Assembly: GCA_021813685.1 (NCBI GenBank)
Contig: JAKAJS010000013.1
Location: 1-34,997 of the forward strand
Direction: 5' to 3'
Origin: Deltaproteobacteria bacterium
Lineage (GTDB): Bacteria > Desulfobacterota > Syntrophobacteria > Syntrophobacterales > Syntrophobacteraceae
Length of the DNA stretch: 34,997 nt
The notes beneath the pieces are model-generated. The model worked only from the letters and a program-made list of their open reading frames with translations. It had not been told where the DNA came from and searched no databases. The translations under genes and the position numbers were made by a program. This document shows positions 17,273-25,041 of the stretch, piece after piece (the first letter of the stretch is position 1; every line of letters starts with the position of its first letter).

Positions 17273-18703
17273 ATGTACTGGAGTATGTTTGACAGATTGT
17301 TTTCAGGCGTTCATAATGCCTCGGCAAAAAGGAAAGCGACGCTTTGCGACTCTCTTGAAAATCGTGATTTCATGGACACTCCAAAAATCAGCCATAGTGA
17401 ACCGGTCGTCGAAACGGGGGGCAGTGCCGCCGCCGAAAAGATGTGCGCCCGACTCGCAAGCCTCAAGGAGTGCCTGCGGGTATCCGGTCTCATAAATTCG
17501 AGCCTGGAACTCGACCAGGTGCTCGAAAACATCATGACCACGTCGCGCTCGATCTTGAAGGCCGATGCGTGCAGCCTCATGCTGGTTGAGGAAAAGAGCG
17601 GCGAACTGGTGTTCGAGGTGGCGCAGGGACCGGTTGCCGATAAGCTCAAAGGGGGCATGCGAATCAGCAGGGGGCAGGGAATCGCCGGCAGAGTCTTTGA
17701 ATCCGGGGAGTCTCTTCTGATTGAAAACGCCTACGAAGACCCGCGGTTTGACCCGGAATTCGACCGGAGGACCGGATACCGCACGCGGTCGATCCTGTGC
17801 GTTCCGTTAAAAATCAAGGAACGGGTGATCGGCGTATCTCAGGTCATAAACAGGCTCGACGGATCGGATTTTAGCGAGGAAGACAGAGAGACTCTTACCC
17901 TTCTTTGCGCCAACGCGGCCGTTGCGGTGGAAAACGCTCGGTTGCACCAAAAGATCCTGCACGCCCGGCAGATCGAGCAGGACATGGCGTTTGCGAAAAG
18001 CGTGCAATTGAGTTTTTTGCCCCGCGCCATGCCAAAGCTCGACGGGTTCGGCTTCTGTGCCCACTACCAGCCCGCAAGGGAAATCGGGGGCGATTTTTAT
18101 GATTTCATTCCTCTCGACGGGGATCGCCTGGGCATCCTGATCGGGGATGTTTCGGGGAAAGGTGTTCCGGCCGCCCTCTTTATGGCCAGATTTACCACCG
18201 ATTTTCACCTCCTCGCCATTCGGGAGAAGGACCCCGAAAAGCTGATGCGCCGCATCAACGAAACCGTCTGCGAACAGAGCTGTCGCGGCATGTTCGTCAC
18301 CCTTCTCTACATGGTGTTTGAAAAAAACAGCGGTGAGGCGTTCTATATGAATGCGGGACATCTTCCGCCGGTGCTCTGGAACAGTTCGAGGGGGGAATAC
18401 GCTGTTTTGAACCGCCACGGCGGGCCGCCGCTGGGCATAATGCCCGATCAGCGCTACACCCCGGCCAGGTTGTCGCTTGCGCCCGGCACGTGCGTGTTAC
18501 TCGCAACCGACGGGCTCATGGAGGCCAAAAACCGCTGCGGGGAGTTCCCGGGGCTCGAAGGGATAGAAAAATGGCTCAGAGCCGGCAGTTCGGACGCTGA
18601 GTCCGTTCTGTCGCGCCTCTCCATTTCCCTTTCGCAGTTTTCCGGGGAGTGCCCGCAGTCCGACGATATTACGCTGGTTCTGGCACAATACAGGGGGGCA
18701 TAA
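17273..18703 (+). CDS. GAF-domain PP2C phosphatase (RsbU/SpoIIE type)
   Basis: A 476-residue soluble protein. A GAF sensor domain spans about 75-222 (GQGIAGRVFESGESLLI, RSILCVPLKIKERVIGV), a short coiled linker follows, and a PP2C-type phosphatase spans about 240-474 with metal-binding Asp274 (GGDFYDFI), Asp292 (IGDVSGKGVPAAL), LATDGLMEAKN and the C-terminal SDDITLV. Proteins of this type dephosphorylate a phosphoserine STAS protein. A STAS gene and its probable kinase follow directly. GGGAG precedes the ATG; an alternative Met at residue 34 would not affect the domains. First gene of a co-directional run reaching about 23.7 kb. Confidence 0.92.
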   Translation: MYWSMFDRLFSGVHNASAKRKATLCDSLENRDFMDTPKISHSEPVVETGGSAAAEKMCARLASLKECLRVSGLINSSLELDQVLENIMTTSRSILKADACSLMLVEEKSGELVFEVAQGPVADKLKGGMRISRGQGIAGRVFESGESLLIENAYEDPRFDPEFDRRTGYRTRSILCVPLKIKERVIGVSQVINRLDGSDFSEEDRETLTLLCANAAVAVENARLHQKILHARQIEQDMAFAKSVQLSFLPRAMPKLDGFGFCAHYQPAREIGGDFYDFIPLDGDRLGILIGDVSGKGVPAALFMARFTTDFHLLAIREKDPEKLMRRINETVCEQSCRGMFVTLLYMVFEKNSGEAFYMNAGHLPPVLWNSSRGEYAVLNRHGGPPLGIMPDQRYTPARLSLAPGTCVLLATDGLMEAKNRCGEFPGLEGIEKWLRAGSSDAESVLSRLSISLSQFSGECPQSDDITLVLAQYRGA

Positions 18704-19141
18704 TTGACTGCAGCCTCTTTTACAGGCTCCGTCTTTTTGGAGGTACCCTCAGACCCTCTCGTGATGTCTGCCGTGAGAGCCGTAACGGAAAAAGTTTCAC
18801 TCGCAGCGGGCCTTGGCGGCGAAGAGGCGGATAAACTCGTGCTCGCGGTCGATGAGGCCTGCACGAATGTGATCCGGCACGCCTACGGGAACCGGCGCGA
18901 CGGGAGAATAGCGATAACCTTCGCTCCCGGCCCGGATCGCCTGGAGATCACAATCCGGGATTTCGGCTCCGGAGGAGACCCGGCGACATTTCGCGGACGC
19001 GATCTCACAGAACTGCGCTCCGGCGGGCTCGGCCTCCATTTCATAGAGTCCTCGGTGGACCAAATGGAGTATACTCGGCCGGCTGGAGGGGGCATGGTGT
19101 TAAAGCTGGTCAAATTCATTTCCAAACAGGAGAAAGCATAG
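18704..19141 (+). CDS. RsbW/SpoIIAB-like serine kinase (anti-sigma-type HATPase)
   Basis: A 145-residue GHKL ATPase of the anti-sigma-factor kinase type. The N-box is LAVDEACTNVIRHAY with Glu51 and Asn55, the G1 box is IRDFGSGG with Asp86, and the G2 box is SGGLGLHFI. It begins with TTG directly after the phosphatase stop, with a GGGGGG ribosome-like run; no ATG exists before the first domain strand, so the TTG start is credible. Family members phosphorylate a Ser in a STAS protein and bind either that protein or a sigma factor. No sigma factor gene is in the window, so its target is likely the adjacent STAS protein, or an unlinked sigma factor. Confidence 0.88.
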   Translation: MTAASFTGSVFLEVPSDPLVMSAVRAVTEKVSLAAGLGGEEADKLVLAVDEACTNVIRHAYGNRRDGRIAITFAPGPDRLEITIRDFGSGGDPATFRGRDLTELRSGGLGLHFIESSVDQMEYTRPAGGGMVLKLVKFISKQEKA

Positions 19142-19143
19142 CA

Positions 19144-19488
19144 TTGAATATACAAGTCGATGAGAGAAAACCGGGAGTTTTCGTGGTCTCCCTTGCGGGC
19201 GACCTCGACATGAGCTCTTCGCCTCAGGTGCGAAAACTTCTTCTTCCCGTTTTCCGCAAAGGCGTTTCGCACGTCATCGTGGATCTGAAAGACGTCCCCT
19301 ACATTGACAGCTCGGGGATAGCCACCTTCGTGGAATCGCTCCAGCTTTCGCGTAAGAGCCAGATCCGCTTCTCGCTTGCCGGGGCATGCCACAGGGTAGA
19401 ATCGATCTTCGAACTCGCCCACCTCAGGAGCATCTTCGAGATGGCTCCCGGAACGGAGGATCTGCTCGGGGGGGAACGGGCCAGGTGA
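19144..19488 (+). CDS. STAS-domain protein, MlaB-like or anti-sigma antagonist
   Basis: A 114-residue single STAS domain with VVSLAGDLDMSS near the start and YIDSSGIATFVES at 53-65; Ser57 is the position phosphorylated in SpoIIAA/RsbV proteins. It starts at TTG (19144) with AGGAG about 12 bases upstream. Its stop overlaps the mlaE start (GTGA), as expected for a subunit made with the transporter. In E. coli the STAS protein MlaB is a subunit of the MlaFEDB lipid transporter and contacts the ATPase. Here the protein lies next to both a cognate-looking kinase/phosphatase pair and mlaE, so it could be RsbV-like, MlaB-like, or both. The context argues for a phospho-regulated MlaB; that is inference. 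Confidence 0.88.
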   Translation: MNIQVDERKPGVFVVSLAGDLDMSSSPQVRKLLLPVFRKGVSHVIVDLKDVPYIDSSGIATFVESLQLSRKSQIRFSLAGACHRVESIFELAHLRSIFEMAPGTEDLLGGERAR

Positions 19489-20279
19489 GTTCGACCGCTG
19501 TTCGCCGGGAAAGCAGGATCTTGCTTTTTCTCAGGCATCTGACGAGTTTTTCCTGCTTTTTTGCGGAAACGATGAAGTGGCTGGTGATAAAACCCTTTCA
19601 GGGAAAGCCCCTTCGGTTGCGCTCGACCATCACGCAGATGGATGAGGTGGGGGTAAAATCGGTTCCCATCGTCGCCCTGGTTTCCTTTGTCATCGGCGTT
19701 ATCCTGGTGCTCCAGACGGCCTACCAGCTGGATAAATTCGGTGCGGTAAGTTACGCCGCAAGCCTTGCCGGAGTTGCCCTCACCCGCGAGATGGCCCCTC
19801 TTCTTACCGCCATCGTGCTGGCCGGGCGGGTGAGCGCGGCATTTACCGCGGAACTGGGCACCATGATGGTCACCGAGGAGATCACCGCCCTGGAGGTAAT
19901 GGCCATATCCCCCATTTCCTATCTGGTCGTTCCCCGCTTTCTGGCAATGATCGTCATGCTCCCGTGTCTCACCGTTCTGTCCGATGCGATCGGCATGGCG
20001 GGAGGATTTTTCGTGGGAACGCTTGCCATCGGCATACGGCCTGCGCTCTATATTCACGAAACGCTCCACGCTCTTTTGGTAAAAGATATCGTGAGCGGTC
20101 TGGTAAAAAGCGTGATTTTCGCCGCCATTATAGCCATGGTCGGCTGCTACACGCCATTTGCGGTAAAGGGCGGCTCGGAGGGGGTGGGAAAGGCGACAAT
20201 GATTTCCGTTGTGGCCTCTCTCATCACCATAATCCTTGCCGACTGTCTGTTTACGGCAATCTTTTACATGTTCCTGTGA
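19485..20279 (+). CDS. mlaE: MlaE-family ABC permease
   Basis: A 264-residue integral membrane permease of the retrograde phospholipid (Mla) transporter. The family hallmark is LTREMAPLLTAIVLAGRVSA followed by AFTAELGTMMVTEEITALEVM, and there are about five hydrophobic segments (for example VPIVALVSFVIGVILVLQTAY and ATMISVVASLITIILADCLF). The frame stays open upstream, but the real start is most likely the GTG at 19485, which overlaps the STAS stop codon and places the start at the usual domain boundary. The ATPase gene overlaps its end in the same GTGA manner. Confidence 0.92.
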   Translation: MSSTAVRRESRILLFLRHLTSFSCFFAETMKWLVIKPFQGKPLRLRSTITQMDEVGVKSVPIVALVSFVIGVILVLQTAYQLDKFGAVSYAASLAGVALTREMAPLLTAIVLAGRVSAAFTAELGTMMVTEEITALEVMAISPISYLVVPRFLAMIVMLPCLTVLSDAIGMAGGFFVGTLAIGIRPALYIHETLHALLVKDIVSGLVKSVIFAAIIAMVGCYTPFAVKGGSEGVGKATMISVVASLITIILADCLFTAIFYMFL

Positions 20280-21085
20280 GGTGGTGGTCTCTGGAATCGC
20301 TAATAGAGGTGAGAAATCTTTGCAAAAGCTTCGAGGGCCGTGCGGTGCTGGAAGGGATAAACCTCACGGTCGAGCGGGGAAGCGTTTTTGCCATCATGGG
20401 CGGCAGCGGCTGCGGAAAGACGACCCTGCTGCGAAACCTCATCGGGGTCATTCGTCCCGATTCCGGCCAAATCCTGGTCGGCGGAGAGGATATAACGCGG
20501 TTCGACGAGAGCCGGATGGACGGGTACCGGAAACGCTTCGGAATGCTTTTCCAGATGGGGGCGCTTCTGAACTCGCTAAGCGTACACGATAACATCGCGC
20601 TTCCCTTGCGGGAGCACACCGAACTGGACGAAAAAATCATCGGCGTGATGGTCAAAATGAAGCTCGAGCTGGTCGGACTTCGAGATTTCGAGCACCTGAA
20701 GCCCTCCCAGCTTAGCGGCGGCATGCAAAAGAGGGTGGCCCTGGCCCGTGCCCTGGCACTGGACCCGGAAATTGTTTTCTACGACGAACCGACCTCCGGG
20801 CTGGACCCGGTGGTGACCGGGGTAATCGGACAGCTCATTTCGGATCTGAGCAAACGGATGGGCATCACCTCGGTGGTGGTCACCCACGATATCGGCAGTG
20901 CGTTCAGTATAGCCGACAAGGTGGTAGTCCTGTTTCGCGGCAGGGTGGTGGCCGAAGGCACACCGGAGGAGATCCGGCAATCCCCCGATCCGCTTGTCCA
21001 GCAGTTCATCCACGGTAGACCCGACGGTCCCATACCGCTTCGCCAATCCAGCCGGGATTACCTCGAGGATCTGCTCGATATTTAA
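20276..21085 (+). CDS. mlaF: MlaF-type ABC transporter ATPase
   Basis: A 269-residue ATP-binding subunit. Walker A is GGSGCGKT (about 42-49), the Q-loop Gln is at 93 (LFQMGALLNSLSV, typical of MlaF), the signature LSGGMQKR is at 146-153, Walker B ends in Asp170/Glu171 (FYDEPTSGLDP) and the H-loop is VVTHDI with His204. The GTG at 20276 overlaps the mlaE stop (GTGA) and gives MRWWSLESLIEV as the N-terminus, so translation is coupled. It powers phospholipid transfer through MlaE. The C-terminus (about 245-269) extends past the fold, as in the MlaF family. Confidence 0.93.
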   Translation: MRWWSLESLIEVRNLCKSFEGRAVLEGINLTVERGSVFAIMGGSGCGKTTLLRNLIGVIRPDSGQILVGGEDITRFDESRMDGYRKRFGMLFQMGALLNSLSVHDNIALPLREHTELDEKIIGVMVKMKLELVGLRDFEHLKPSQLSGGMQKRVALARALALDPEIVFYDEPTSGLDPVVTGVIGQLISDLSKRMGITSVVVTHDIGSAFSIADKVVVLFRGRVVAEGTPEEIRQSPDPLVQQFIHGRPDGPIPLRQSSRDYLEDLLDI

Positions 21086-21105
21086 CACGAAAGAGATTTT
21101 TTGAA

Positions 21106-22077
21106 ATGCAGGTTTTCCGATCGGACATACGTGTCGGGCTGGTGGTTTTGACCGCCTTTGTTCTATTCGTCTCCGGAATCTTCGCCGTGAGCGGTCTGCG
21201 TTCCCTGTGGAGCGATAAAAAGACGCTTACGATCCTCTTTCGCTATTCCGACGGGATAGCGAAGGGGGCGCCGGTCCGGTGGGCGGGGTTCGATGTGGGG
21301 CAGGTGCAGCGGATACGCATCGCCCCGGGGGTGGCCGACCGCATCGCGATAACCGTCGCGATTTCGCCAAAGGCCCGAATCCGGAAGGATTCGCGCGCCC
21401 AGATCCGGGATCTGGGAATGATGGGATCAAAGTACGTGGAGATAAGCCCCGGCTCCCCGAACTCCCCCGAGTTGCCTCCGGGCGCAACGATAGAGGGCCA
21501 AAGCCCGGCTTCCCTCTCACAAATCCTTGAAACGGGAGGCAAGGTCGCCTCCGGACTGGTCGATCTGGTCTCGCAGGCCAAACAGCTCGTCTCCGAGGTC
21601 CGAAACGACTACCAGATCAAGCAAACGGTCCAAAACGCGAACGCGCTCCTCGTCCAGCTTCGAAAAAATACCGCCGATCTCGGACCCATCATGAAAAACA
21701 TCAAACAGGCTACGGGCAGCGGCGGCGAGCAACTCACGGCTCTTTTGCGGGAAGTGCGCCGCACAAACCGCGAATTGCAAACAAGGATCGGTACGGTCGG
21801 AGACCAGTTCGCCAAAACGATGGGTCGGGCGGACAAAGGACTGGCGGAGGCGCAAAAAACCGTCAAAGGAGTCCGCTCGGTCGTCGCTTCCAACAAAGAC
21901 AACATGGATTCCATTCTCGCGCACCTGAACGAAACCTCCCGAAACCTGGAGGCGCTCAGCGAAGACCTGCGGCTCCACCCTTGGAAGGTGGTGTGGAAAG
22001 CCGATGGGAAGATCGGCCATACCAACGCCGCCGACTGGAGGCAAAAGGGCAGGATAGGACCTTATGGCAAGGAATAG
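21106..22077 (+). CDS. mlaD: MlaD-type MCE-domain substrate-binding protein
   Basis: A 323-residue protein anchored by an N-terminal helix (about 10-30). The MCE domain spans about 38-118 with the typical YSDGIAKGAPVRWAGFDVGQV, then DLGMMGSKYVEISPG. MCE rings bind the lipid passing between membranes. The remaining 200 residues are a long predicted coiled coil (ETGGKVASGLVDLVSQAKQ onward), so this is the long MlaD form rather than the 183-residue E. coli one; such tails may form a tunnel across the periplasm. No separate mlaC follows, which fits a self-sufficient long MCE protein. The 3' end overlaps the next gene by 14 bases. Confidence 0.9.
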   Translation: MQVFRSDIRVGLVVLTAFVLFVSGIFAVSGLRSLWSDKKTLTILFRYSDGIAKGAPVRWAGFDVGQVQRIRIAPGVADRIAITVAISPKARIRKDSRAQIRDLGMMGSKYVEISPGSPNSPELPPGATIEGQSPASLSQILETGGKVASGLVDLVSQAKQLVSEVRNDYQIKQTVQNANALLVQLRKNTADLGPIMKNIKQATGSGGEQLTALLREVRRTNRELQTRIGTVGDQFAKTMGRADKGLAEAQKTVKGVRSVVASNKDNMDSILAHLNETSRNLEALSEDLRLHPWKVVWKADGKIGHTNAADWRQKGRIGPYGKE

Positions 22078-22912
22078 CGCGCTCTTTGTGATGTTTCTCC
22101 TGGTTCTTTCCGCATGCGCCTCGGGACCGCAAGGCCCCTATGACCGCGGGGTTGAACAGTATGAAATCGGCCATGTCGGCAAATCCATTTCGGATTACAA
22201 ACAGGCGATCGCACTGCGCCCCGACGATCCGCTGCCAAGATTCAATCTGGCGGTGATCTACCAGGACGAAGGAAGACTCGCAGAAGCCGAAAAGCTCTAC
22301 AGGGAGATAGTGAAGGGGCACCCCGGGTTTTCACCTGCATGGGCAAACCTCGCCTCCATCATGGAAAAGCGCGGCCGGGCGGGAAAGGCCGAAAAGCTCT
22401 ACCTGCGCGCCATGAAAGCCGACGGCGGCAGCTGCGCCTCGAGCTCTCAGTACGGTTTTTTTCTCCTGCGGCAGGGACGTGGCGAGGAGGCCGAAAGGAT
22501 CTTCACAAAGTCACTCAAAAACGATGCGCGCTGCGCAAACGGTTGGTTCGGTCTGGGACTCATCGCAGAAAAAAAAGGCGACACGCGGGCGGCTCTGCGA
22601 GACTTTGACCGGGACTCGATTTATAATCCTGCCGATATCGAGGCCTACGTGCGCTCGGCCGACATCCTGCTAACCCTCGGAGACACGCGGCGTGCCGCGG
22701 GCCTTCTCGAAAAGGCGGAAAAACTCGATCCGAAAAATGGCGCCCTCAATCTGAAGCTCGGGAGAGTGCTTCTCACAAACGGAGAATTGAAAAAGGCGGA
22801 AGAAGCGCTGGAGCGGGCGAAAAAGAACGGGGCACCACCCGCCGAGTGCGAGCGGGAATTGAGCCGGGTGTACCGAAAACTGAGCGTGCAGGCAGCCGAC
22901 GCAGCGAGGTGA
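22064..22912 (+). CDS. TPR lipoprotein of the Mla-type operon
   Basis: A 282-residue lipoprotein with a signal peptide ending in the lipobox LSAC (residues 15-18, Cys18 lipidated). Residues about 25-275 are six or more tetratricopeptide repeats, for example FNLAVIYQDEGRLAEAEKLY and NLKLGRVLLTNGELKKAEEA. It starts inside the last 14 bases of mlaD, so it is translationally coupled and probably belongs functionally to the transporter. Asp/Glu are absent at the +2 residue (Ala follows Cys18), which favours outer-membrane sorting in Gram-negatives. A scaffold or docking role for the MCE assembly, in place of MlaA/MlaC, is inference. Confidence 0.85.
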   Translation: MARNSALFVMFLLVLSACASGPQGPYDRGVEQYEIGHVGKSISDYKQAIALRPDDPLPRFNLAVIYQDEGRLAEAEKLYREIVKGHPGFSPAWANLASIMEKRGRAGKAEKLYLRAMKADGGSCASSSQYGFFLLRQGRGEEAERIFTKSLKNDARCANGWFGLGLIAEKKGDTRAALRDFDRDSIYNPADIEAYVRSADILLTLGDTRRAAGLLEKAEKLDPKNGALNLKLGRVLLTNGELKKAEEALERAKKNGAPPAECERELSRVYRKLSVQAADAAR

Positions 22913-22915
22913 AAA

Positions 22916-23734
22916 GTGGCCGAAAAGATTCCGGACGGACCTGGAAGCGATCGAAGCGGGAAAAGCTCCCTCATACGGTCCCTGCCGGGCTCGATCGGAT
23001 GGAGGCTGAAATTTGCCTGTTCGGCCATCGTGGATTTGTGCCTCCCCCGCATCTGCGCGGACTGCCGCAAAATCGGGACTCTCCCCGAAAAATCCTGGTG
23101 CCCCGCCTGCTGGGAAAAAATTCCGCATATAGCCCCGCCCCTTTGTCCGGGATGCGGAAGACCCTTCCGGGATGCGTTGGGTTCATCCGACCACCTCTGC
23201 GGCGACTGCATCGAGAGAAGATTTCATTTCGATTCCGCAAGATCTGCGGTTTTGCATGAGGGGACCGTTCGCACGCGCGTCCACGAGTTTAAATTCGGCG
23301 GGCAGCTACGATGGACGCCCTGCCTGGTGGACCTTCTGGAGACCGCCTACGTAGCCTGGGGACCGGACGCCCCCGATTTTATCGTTCCGGTGCCGCTGCA
23401 TACCAGGCGGCTCGCCCGGAGAGGCTTTAACCAGGCCGGCCTGCTCGCCCGCGAACTCGGACGAAAGATAAAGACGCCGGTTTTACCCTGCGCCCTCGTT
23501 CGAAAAAATTCGACTCCGCCCCAAACACGCCTCAAACGCGATGAGCGGTTGAAAAACGTGAAGGGCGCCTTCGAAATCTCTCGTGACGCAAAAGTGCGTG
23601 GTTGCAGGATTCTTCTCATCGATGATGTTTTCACAACAGGCACGACACTCAGCGAATGCGCAAAGGTGCTGAAAAGGAAGGGCGGAGCCTCGGAAGTCTA
23701 TGCGCTCACGGTAACGAGGGCATTGCCGGATTAG
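22916..23734 (+). CDS. ComF-family phosphoribosyltransferase-like protein
   Basis: A 272-residue ComF/GntX protein. The N-terminal part has four CxxC-type pairs: Cys47/50, Cys62/65, Cys77/80 and Cys95/98, two zinc ribbons' worth. The C-terminal part is a type I phosphoribosyltransferase fold with the PRPP loop ILLIDDVFTTGTTLSEC (about 229-245). ComF proteins are linked to DNA uptake; their enzyme activity is poorly defined. The GTG start has GAGGTG just upstream and lies three bases after the lipoprotein stop, so it is the last gene of the operon, but its function seems unrelated to lipid transport. Confidence 0.9.
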   Translation: MAEKIPDGPGSDRSGKSSLIRSLPGSIGWRLKFACSAIVDLCLPRICADCRKIGTLPEKSWCPACWEKIPHIAPPLCPGCGRPFRDALGSSDHLCGDCIERRFHFDSARSAVLHEGTVRTRVHEFKFGGQLRWTPCLVDLLETAYVAWGPDAPDFIVPVPLHTRRLARRGFNQAGLLARELGRKIKTPVLPCALVRKNSTPPQTRLKRDERLKNVKGAFEISRDAKVRGCRILLIDDVFTTGTTLSECAKVLKRKGGASEVYALTVTRALPD

Positions 23735-23747
23735 GATCGTAGGGACA

Positions 23748-24230
23748 TCAATTAGAATAGAAAAGCGCGGGGGCTATCGCCCCCTGCACCCCCACGCCGC
23801 TACGCGGCTCATGTGGCACTTCGGCCCTAATTGCGTGTGGGCCTGGGCCCAGCGAGTGCGGGCGATCATTTCCCGATCTGCGAAGCGGGTACGCGGACGT
23901 GACGTCAACCCAGAGGACTTTCGCCTTGCTCGCCCGTCGAATGATCCTAGAGTTGACCGATTCCGCAACCACATCAGTGGCTTCCCTGGCTTCCCGCGCG
24001 GCGACTTCCGGAGCTGTTGCTGCCCCAGGCCTAGCAAAAGACGCCGCGACGAGGGCAGTGGAGGCGTTCTTTTTGATGATCGCCTCTACCCCGTAGCCTT
24101 TAAAGGAGAGCTCGCCGAGGGTAAGTAGAAATTCCCTGAGCGTTGGGCGAAAACGTATGAGGACGAACGCCAGCAGAACGGGCCATACCAGAACCCCAAG
24201 CAGCTTTGCTAGGGCATCACTCAGCTTCAC
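23748..24230 (-). pseudogene. truncated membrane/receiver-like signalling gene fused to a repeat
   Basis: The open frame has 160 residues. Residues 1-30 give a membrane helix (LLGVLVWPVLLAFVLIRF), then a linker, then ARPGAATAPEVAAREAREA and SKAKVLWVD at about 103-111. In proteins of this architecture that I recognise, VLWVDD opens a receiver-like domain. Here the sequence changes right after VLWVD into low-quality coding that runs through a GC-rich repeat (23767-23793) and stops. The 3' part of the gene therefore appears lost by recombination or replaced by the repeat. The start is a GTG with a weak ribosome site. A truncated protein might still be made, but function is doubtful. Confidence 0.55.
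23767..23793. repeat. 27-bp dispersed repeat, partial copy
   Basis: These 27 bases (centre GGGGGCTATCGCCCCC, a stem GGGGGC/GCCCCC with TATC loop) are identical to 30410-30436, 6.6 kb away. At 30405-30466 the element is a complete long hairpin; here only the left half is present. It occupies the broken 3' end of the receiver-like gene. Confidence 0.75.
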
Positions 24231-24274
24231 CAGTCCGTCTACGCTGATTGCTCACAATCTCCTAATGGCTCAAT

Positions 24275-24619
24275 TTACTTTCCCAGTTCCTTCAGAATCC
24301 CTTCGATCTGTCCGATCAAAACGGGAATATCATTCTGTGCCGTAAACCATACCATTTCCAAGTCAACGCCGAAGTAGCCGTGGATCAATTTGTCCCTCAT
24401 TCCGCCTACACCTTGCCATCGAATCTCCGGGTGCATGGAGCGCATACCGCGTGAAACATGTTTGACAGCCTCCCCTATGATTTCAAGTTGTCGGATCACC
24501 GCATCCTGAAGCTGATGGTTTGCCTCAAACTGAACGCGGTCAACACGTTCCAGATATTCAAGGATGCGTCCGGACGCATCGAGGACATGCCGGAGATAGA
24601 CGGAATCATCTCTTTCCAT
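24275..24619 (-). CDS. HepT-type HEPN toxin (DUF86)
   Basis: A 114-residue HEPN-domain protein of the HepT/DUF86 family. The RNase motif RX4HXY is intact: Arg75, His80 and Tyr82 in RDKLIHGYF. In the characterised MntA/HepT pairs the HEPN protein is an RNA-cleaving toxin, and MntA neutralises it by adding AMP to the motif Tyr. The gene overlaps the 3' end of the upstream nucleotidyltransferase gene by 14 bases, the usual antitoxin-first arrangement. Complete length and intact motif suggest it is functional. Confidence 0.9.
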   Translation of the reverse strand: MERDDSVYLRHVLDASGRILEYLERVDRVQFEANHQLQDAVIRQLEIIGEAVKHVSRGMRSMHPEIRWQGVGGMRDKLIHGYFGVDLEMVWFTAQNDIPVLIGQIEGILKELGK

Positions 24620-24905
24620 ATATTACCAGAAGGTCTTTGAGAATCCGGTCTTTGAGATACGGGCTGATAGCCGACTCTGTCAACAGGTCTACCTTTCGTG
24701 CCAGGGCCTCCGAGAGTTCCCTCTCGAGCTCTACCAGAGAAAGGAGGCTTATGGGTTTGGCAAATCGCACCAGGATATCGATATCGCTGCCTTCAGAGTC
24801 CTCTCCCCTGGCAGTCGATCCGAAAACCCCCACCATCGAAGCATCGTGCTCTCGGCACATTCTAATTATAAGATCACGTTCTGCGCTGTTCATACTGTTT
24901 CCCAT
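24606..24905 (-). CDS. MntA-type nucleotidyltransferase antitoxin
   Basis: A 99-residue minimal nucleotidyltransferase. The motif GSX10DXD is intact: Gly29-Ser30, then Asp41 and Asp43 in GSTARGEDSEGSDIDI. It should adenylylate and silence the HEPN toxin encoded next. The listed start is the ATG at 24905; a second ATG at 24893, preceded by GGGA, is equally plausible and does not touch the fold. No ribosome site precedes the first ATG. Confidence 0.9.
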   Translation of the reverse strand: MGNSMNSAERDLIIRMCREHDASMVGVFGSTARGEDSEGSDIDILVRFAKPISLLSLVELERELSEALARKVDLLTESAISPYLKDRILKDLLVIYGKR

Positions 24906-24999
24906 CGCCGGGCGGTGGCTGCAACCGCACCTAGGATAACCTGAAGGTAAAAGGTGTCAAGAGAAACGCAATAAGATCACAAGATGCGCCGTTGCGGAG

Positions 25000-25027
25000 T
25001 GGACTTTTTCGGCCAGGTGTATACAAT
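25000..25027 (+). promoter_or_regulatory. candidate promoter for the U32-family gene
   Basis: TGGACT (25000-25005) and TACAAT (25022-25027) are 16 bases apart, 15 bases before the ATG at 25042. If the start is the later ATG at 25114 the leader would be about 80 bases. This is an eye match only. Confidence 0.3.
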
Positions 25028-25041
25028 CCTTCGTAGAGAAG

